Part shown: positions 62,595 to 64,000 of the stretch, piece after piece | How positions within the stretch are numbered: position 1 is the first letter of the stretch | How the letters are laid out: every line of letters begins with the position of its first letter | Source: an uncultured Bacteroidota bacterium | Lineage (GTDB): Bacteria > Bacteroidota > Bacteroidia > Bacteroidales > P3 | Assembly: GCA_902776365.1 (NCBI GenBank) | Contig: CACYPU010000005.1 | Coordinates: 62,001-126,000, forward strand | DNA length: 64,000 nt | Direction: 5' to 3' | Position numbers and translations under genes: made by a program | The notes under the pieces: model-generated | What the model was told of the DNA's origin: nothing | What the model saw: only the letters and a program-made list of their open reading frames with translations | Database searches by the model: none

Positions 62595-62686
62595 AATGGT
62601 TAAAAAGGTTTGCTTCGCTCAAAAGGATGAAAAGGGCGAAGACCTTTTAAACTTTTAAACCTCTTAAACCTTTTAAACAAAATAAT
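62595..62686. repeat. AAACCTTTTAA-type repeat block between gmk and mreC
   Basis: GGTTAAAAAGG-type units on the left, CCTTTTAAAC-type units on the right around TTTGCTTCGCTC. Same design as 6790-6898. Confidence 0.75.
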
Positions 62687-63532
62687 TTGAATAAGAATAG
62701 GCTGATATTACTGCTGAAGAAGTACGACTACGTGGTGGTCTTTTTGCTGCTGGTGATAGTGAGCGTGGTGCTGATGTCGCGCACCAGCTACTACCAGAGT
62801 TCGAAGCTCATCTCGTGGACCAACAGCATCGCCGGTGGCTGGTACCAGGGAGTGCACAGCATCAGCGGCTACTTCGGGCTGAAAAGCGAGAACGACCGTC
62901 TGGCAGAGGAGAATGCCCGCCTGAGGGCGCAGCTCGAAGAGTCGTATATCAAATACAACGACAGTGTGTTCACGGTGAACGACACCACTTACCGCCAGCG
63001 CTACAGCTATACAGAAGCTCAGGTTATCAAGAACTCGTGGAACCAGCAGAACAACTACGTGATGATTAACAAGGGCAGCTCTCATGGCATAAAACCCGAT
63101 ATGGCAGTAATCTCGCCCGATGGCATCGTGGGTGTGGTGATGTCGGTGTCGGAAAACTTCGCTACCATTATGCCGGTACTGCACAGCGACAGCCGCAACA
63201 GTGTCAAGGTGAAACGCACAGGCATCAGCGGCTCGCTGGTGTGGGACGGTGCCGACTACCGCTATGCGCAGGTGATTGACGTGCCGACGACACACAAGTT
63301 CCTCCACGGAGACACCATCATCACCTCGGGTCTTGCCAACGACTTCCCCGAAGGGATTCCTGTGGGCTATGTGATGGAGGCCGAAAACCTCTCGGGAAGT
63401 GGCTTCTATATTGTAAAAATACGTCTCGCCACCGACTTCAACAAGCTCGACCACGTCTATATCATCAACGACCGCTTCGGTCAGGAGATGAAGTCGCTGA
63501 TGGACAGAACAGAAAAACGTGATAATGAATAA
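62687..63532 (+). CDS. mreC: Rod shape-determining protein MreC
   Basis: A 281-residue bitopic protein: TTG start (MNKNRLILLLKKYDYVV), one membrane segment (VVVFLLLVIVSVVLM), a coiled coil (SENDRLAEENARLRAQLEE, about residues 65-85) and the two-lobe beta domain with NKGSSHGIKPDMAVISPDG and GDTIITSGLANDFPEGIPVG. MreC links MreB to the cell-wall synthases. mreB is not in the window. No ATG alternative exists before the membrane segment. Confidence 0.94.
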   Translation: MNKNRLILLLKKYDYVVVFLLLVIVSVVLMSRTSYYQSSKLISWTNSIAGGWYQGVHSISGYFGLKSENDRLAEENARLRAQLEESYIKYNDSVFTVNDTTYRQRYSYTEAQVIKNSWNQQNNYVMINKGSSHGIKPDMAVISPDGIVGVVMSVSENFATIMPVLHSDSRNSVKVKRTGISGSLVWDGADYRYAQVIDVPTTHKFLHGDTIITSGLANDFPEGIPVGYVMEAENLSGSGFYIVKIRLATDFNKLDHVYIINDRFGQEMKSLMDRTEKRDNE

Positions 63533-63547
63533 TAAAATCCAGGCATT

Positions 63548-64000
63548 ATGAAAAAATTTTTTTGGGCGATAGCCGTAATCTCCATTTTCAGTTTCCAATT
63601 TTCCTTTTGCGAAGCCCAGCTCCTCTACAGGATTTCCGGCAACGGACTCACCAAGCCCAGCTATATCGTGGGCACCTACCATCTGGCTCCCGGCTCTTTT
63701 GCCGACAGCATCCCCGGCTTCAAGGACGCCTTCGCCAGCTGCAAACAGATTTATGGTGAACTGGATATGCAGGATGCCTTAAGCGAAGAAAGCCGCGACA
63801 AGCTCGAGAAAGCCCAACTCCTGCCCGAGGGCACAACCCTCAGCTCCTTGCTCACCAAAGAGCAAATGGACCGTGTCAACGCCTTGATGCGTGAAACGAT
63901 AGGTGCCGATATGACCAACCCCATGCTGGTGGCGCAGTTTGACAAGATGACCCCAACGGCGTTGTCGTCAACACTGACCATTTTCGCTTTTATAAAAAAA
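63548..64000 (+). CDS. TraB/GumN family protein, N-terminal 151 residues (cut by window edge)
   Basis: Start MKKFFWAIAVISIFSFQFSF with a signal peptide to about EAQ. It then reads KPSYIVGTYHLAPGS (GTYH motif) and YGELDMQDAL (E-D motif), the first metal-site regions of TraB/GumN-type Tiki-like metallopeptidases. The frame is open to base 64000. Cut by the window edge. Confidence 0.8.
   Translation, partial: MKKFFWAIAVISIFSFQFSFCEAQLLYRISGNGLTKPSYIVGTYHLAPGSFADSIPGFKDAFASCKQIYGELDMQDALSEESRDKLEKAQLLPEGTTLSSLLTKEQMDRVNALMRETIGADMTNPMLVAQFDKMTPTALSSTLTIFAFIKK

Overview
The window reads as a chromosomal segment of a Bacteroidales bacterium (phylum Bacteroidota); I cannot fix the family. The evidence is the tmRNA tag GENNYALAA, promoters of the Bacteroidota type (TTTG, about 19-20 nt, TAnnTTTG), a secreted C25 peptidase with a type IX secretion C-terminal domain, a BspA-type leucine-rich-repeat protein, DUF4271 beside hemD, and anaerobe enzymes (indolepyruvate and 2-oxoacid ferredoxin oxidoreductases, reverse rubrerythrin, flavodiiron protein).

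Layout. 1-8.5 kb, mostly minus strand: an AddB-like nuclease gene cut by the window edge, a sugar nucleotidyltransferase, an unknown protein, a tRNA-Asp/tmRNA/secreted-protein transcript, tRNA-His, a Na+/solute symporter and iorBA. 8.6-12.9 kb, plus strand: polyprenol-phosphate mannosyltransferase, a GxxExxY cassette between inverted repeats, a DPP-IV-like peptidase, riboflavin synthase and a membrane HExxH protein. 12.9-17.2 kb, minus: C25 peptidase, DUF4271, hemD with a histone-like tail, rnpA and yidD. 17.4-19.7 kb, plus: hisS and an outer-membrane-like protein. 19.8-24.5 kb, mostly minus: lpxK and an oxygen-defence group (reverse rubrerythrin, ferritin, rubredoxin, rubredoxin-fused flavin reductase, FprA). 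24.7-28 kb: cutC and a transglutaminase-like lipoprotein. 28-32.6 kb, minus: glmS and korDABC. 32.8-40 kb, plus: DUF389, DUF1573, an aminotransferase, a GreA-like protein and a three-gene glycosyltransferase/membrane operon. 40.3-43.2 kb: an M16 peptidase. 58.9-64 kb, plus: VTC/DUF4956 polyphosphate module, gmk, mreC and the start of a TraB/GumN-like gene.

The accessory part is 43.4-58.7 kb. It is visibly AT-richer than its surroundings. A seven-gene minus-strand operon (53.2 to 44.8 kb) encodes a small protein, a secreted LRR protein, a secreted TPR-CHAT (caspase-like) protease, a CHASE2 membrane protein, a small exported protein, an unknown protein and a metallophosphoesterase. It is bounded by ~250-266 bp direct repeats that carry the operon promoter and broken copies of its first and last genes. 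Next to it is an SPFH/GYF_2 protein with three tail-anchored paralogs, a zinc-ribbon relative and a zinc-ribbon relic, downstream of a promoter and a rod-shaped RNA that could be 6S RNA. I think the CHAT/CHASE2/LRR operon plus the SPFH/tail-anchored family is the best candidate for an undescribed system.

Other points: korA and korB both look damaged by small deletions near their 3' ends; three ~100 bp hairpins made of 11-12 bp iterons are dispersed in one orientation; and short tandem repeats, usual in the gaps between genes here, also sit in frame inside addB-like, rnpA, lpxK and the transglutaminase gene.
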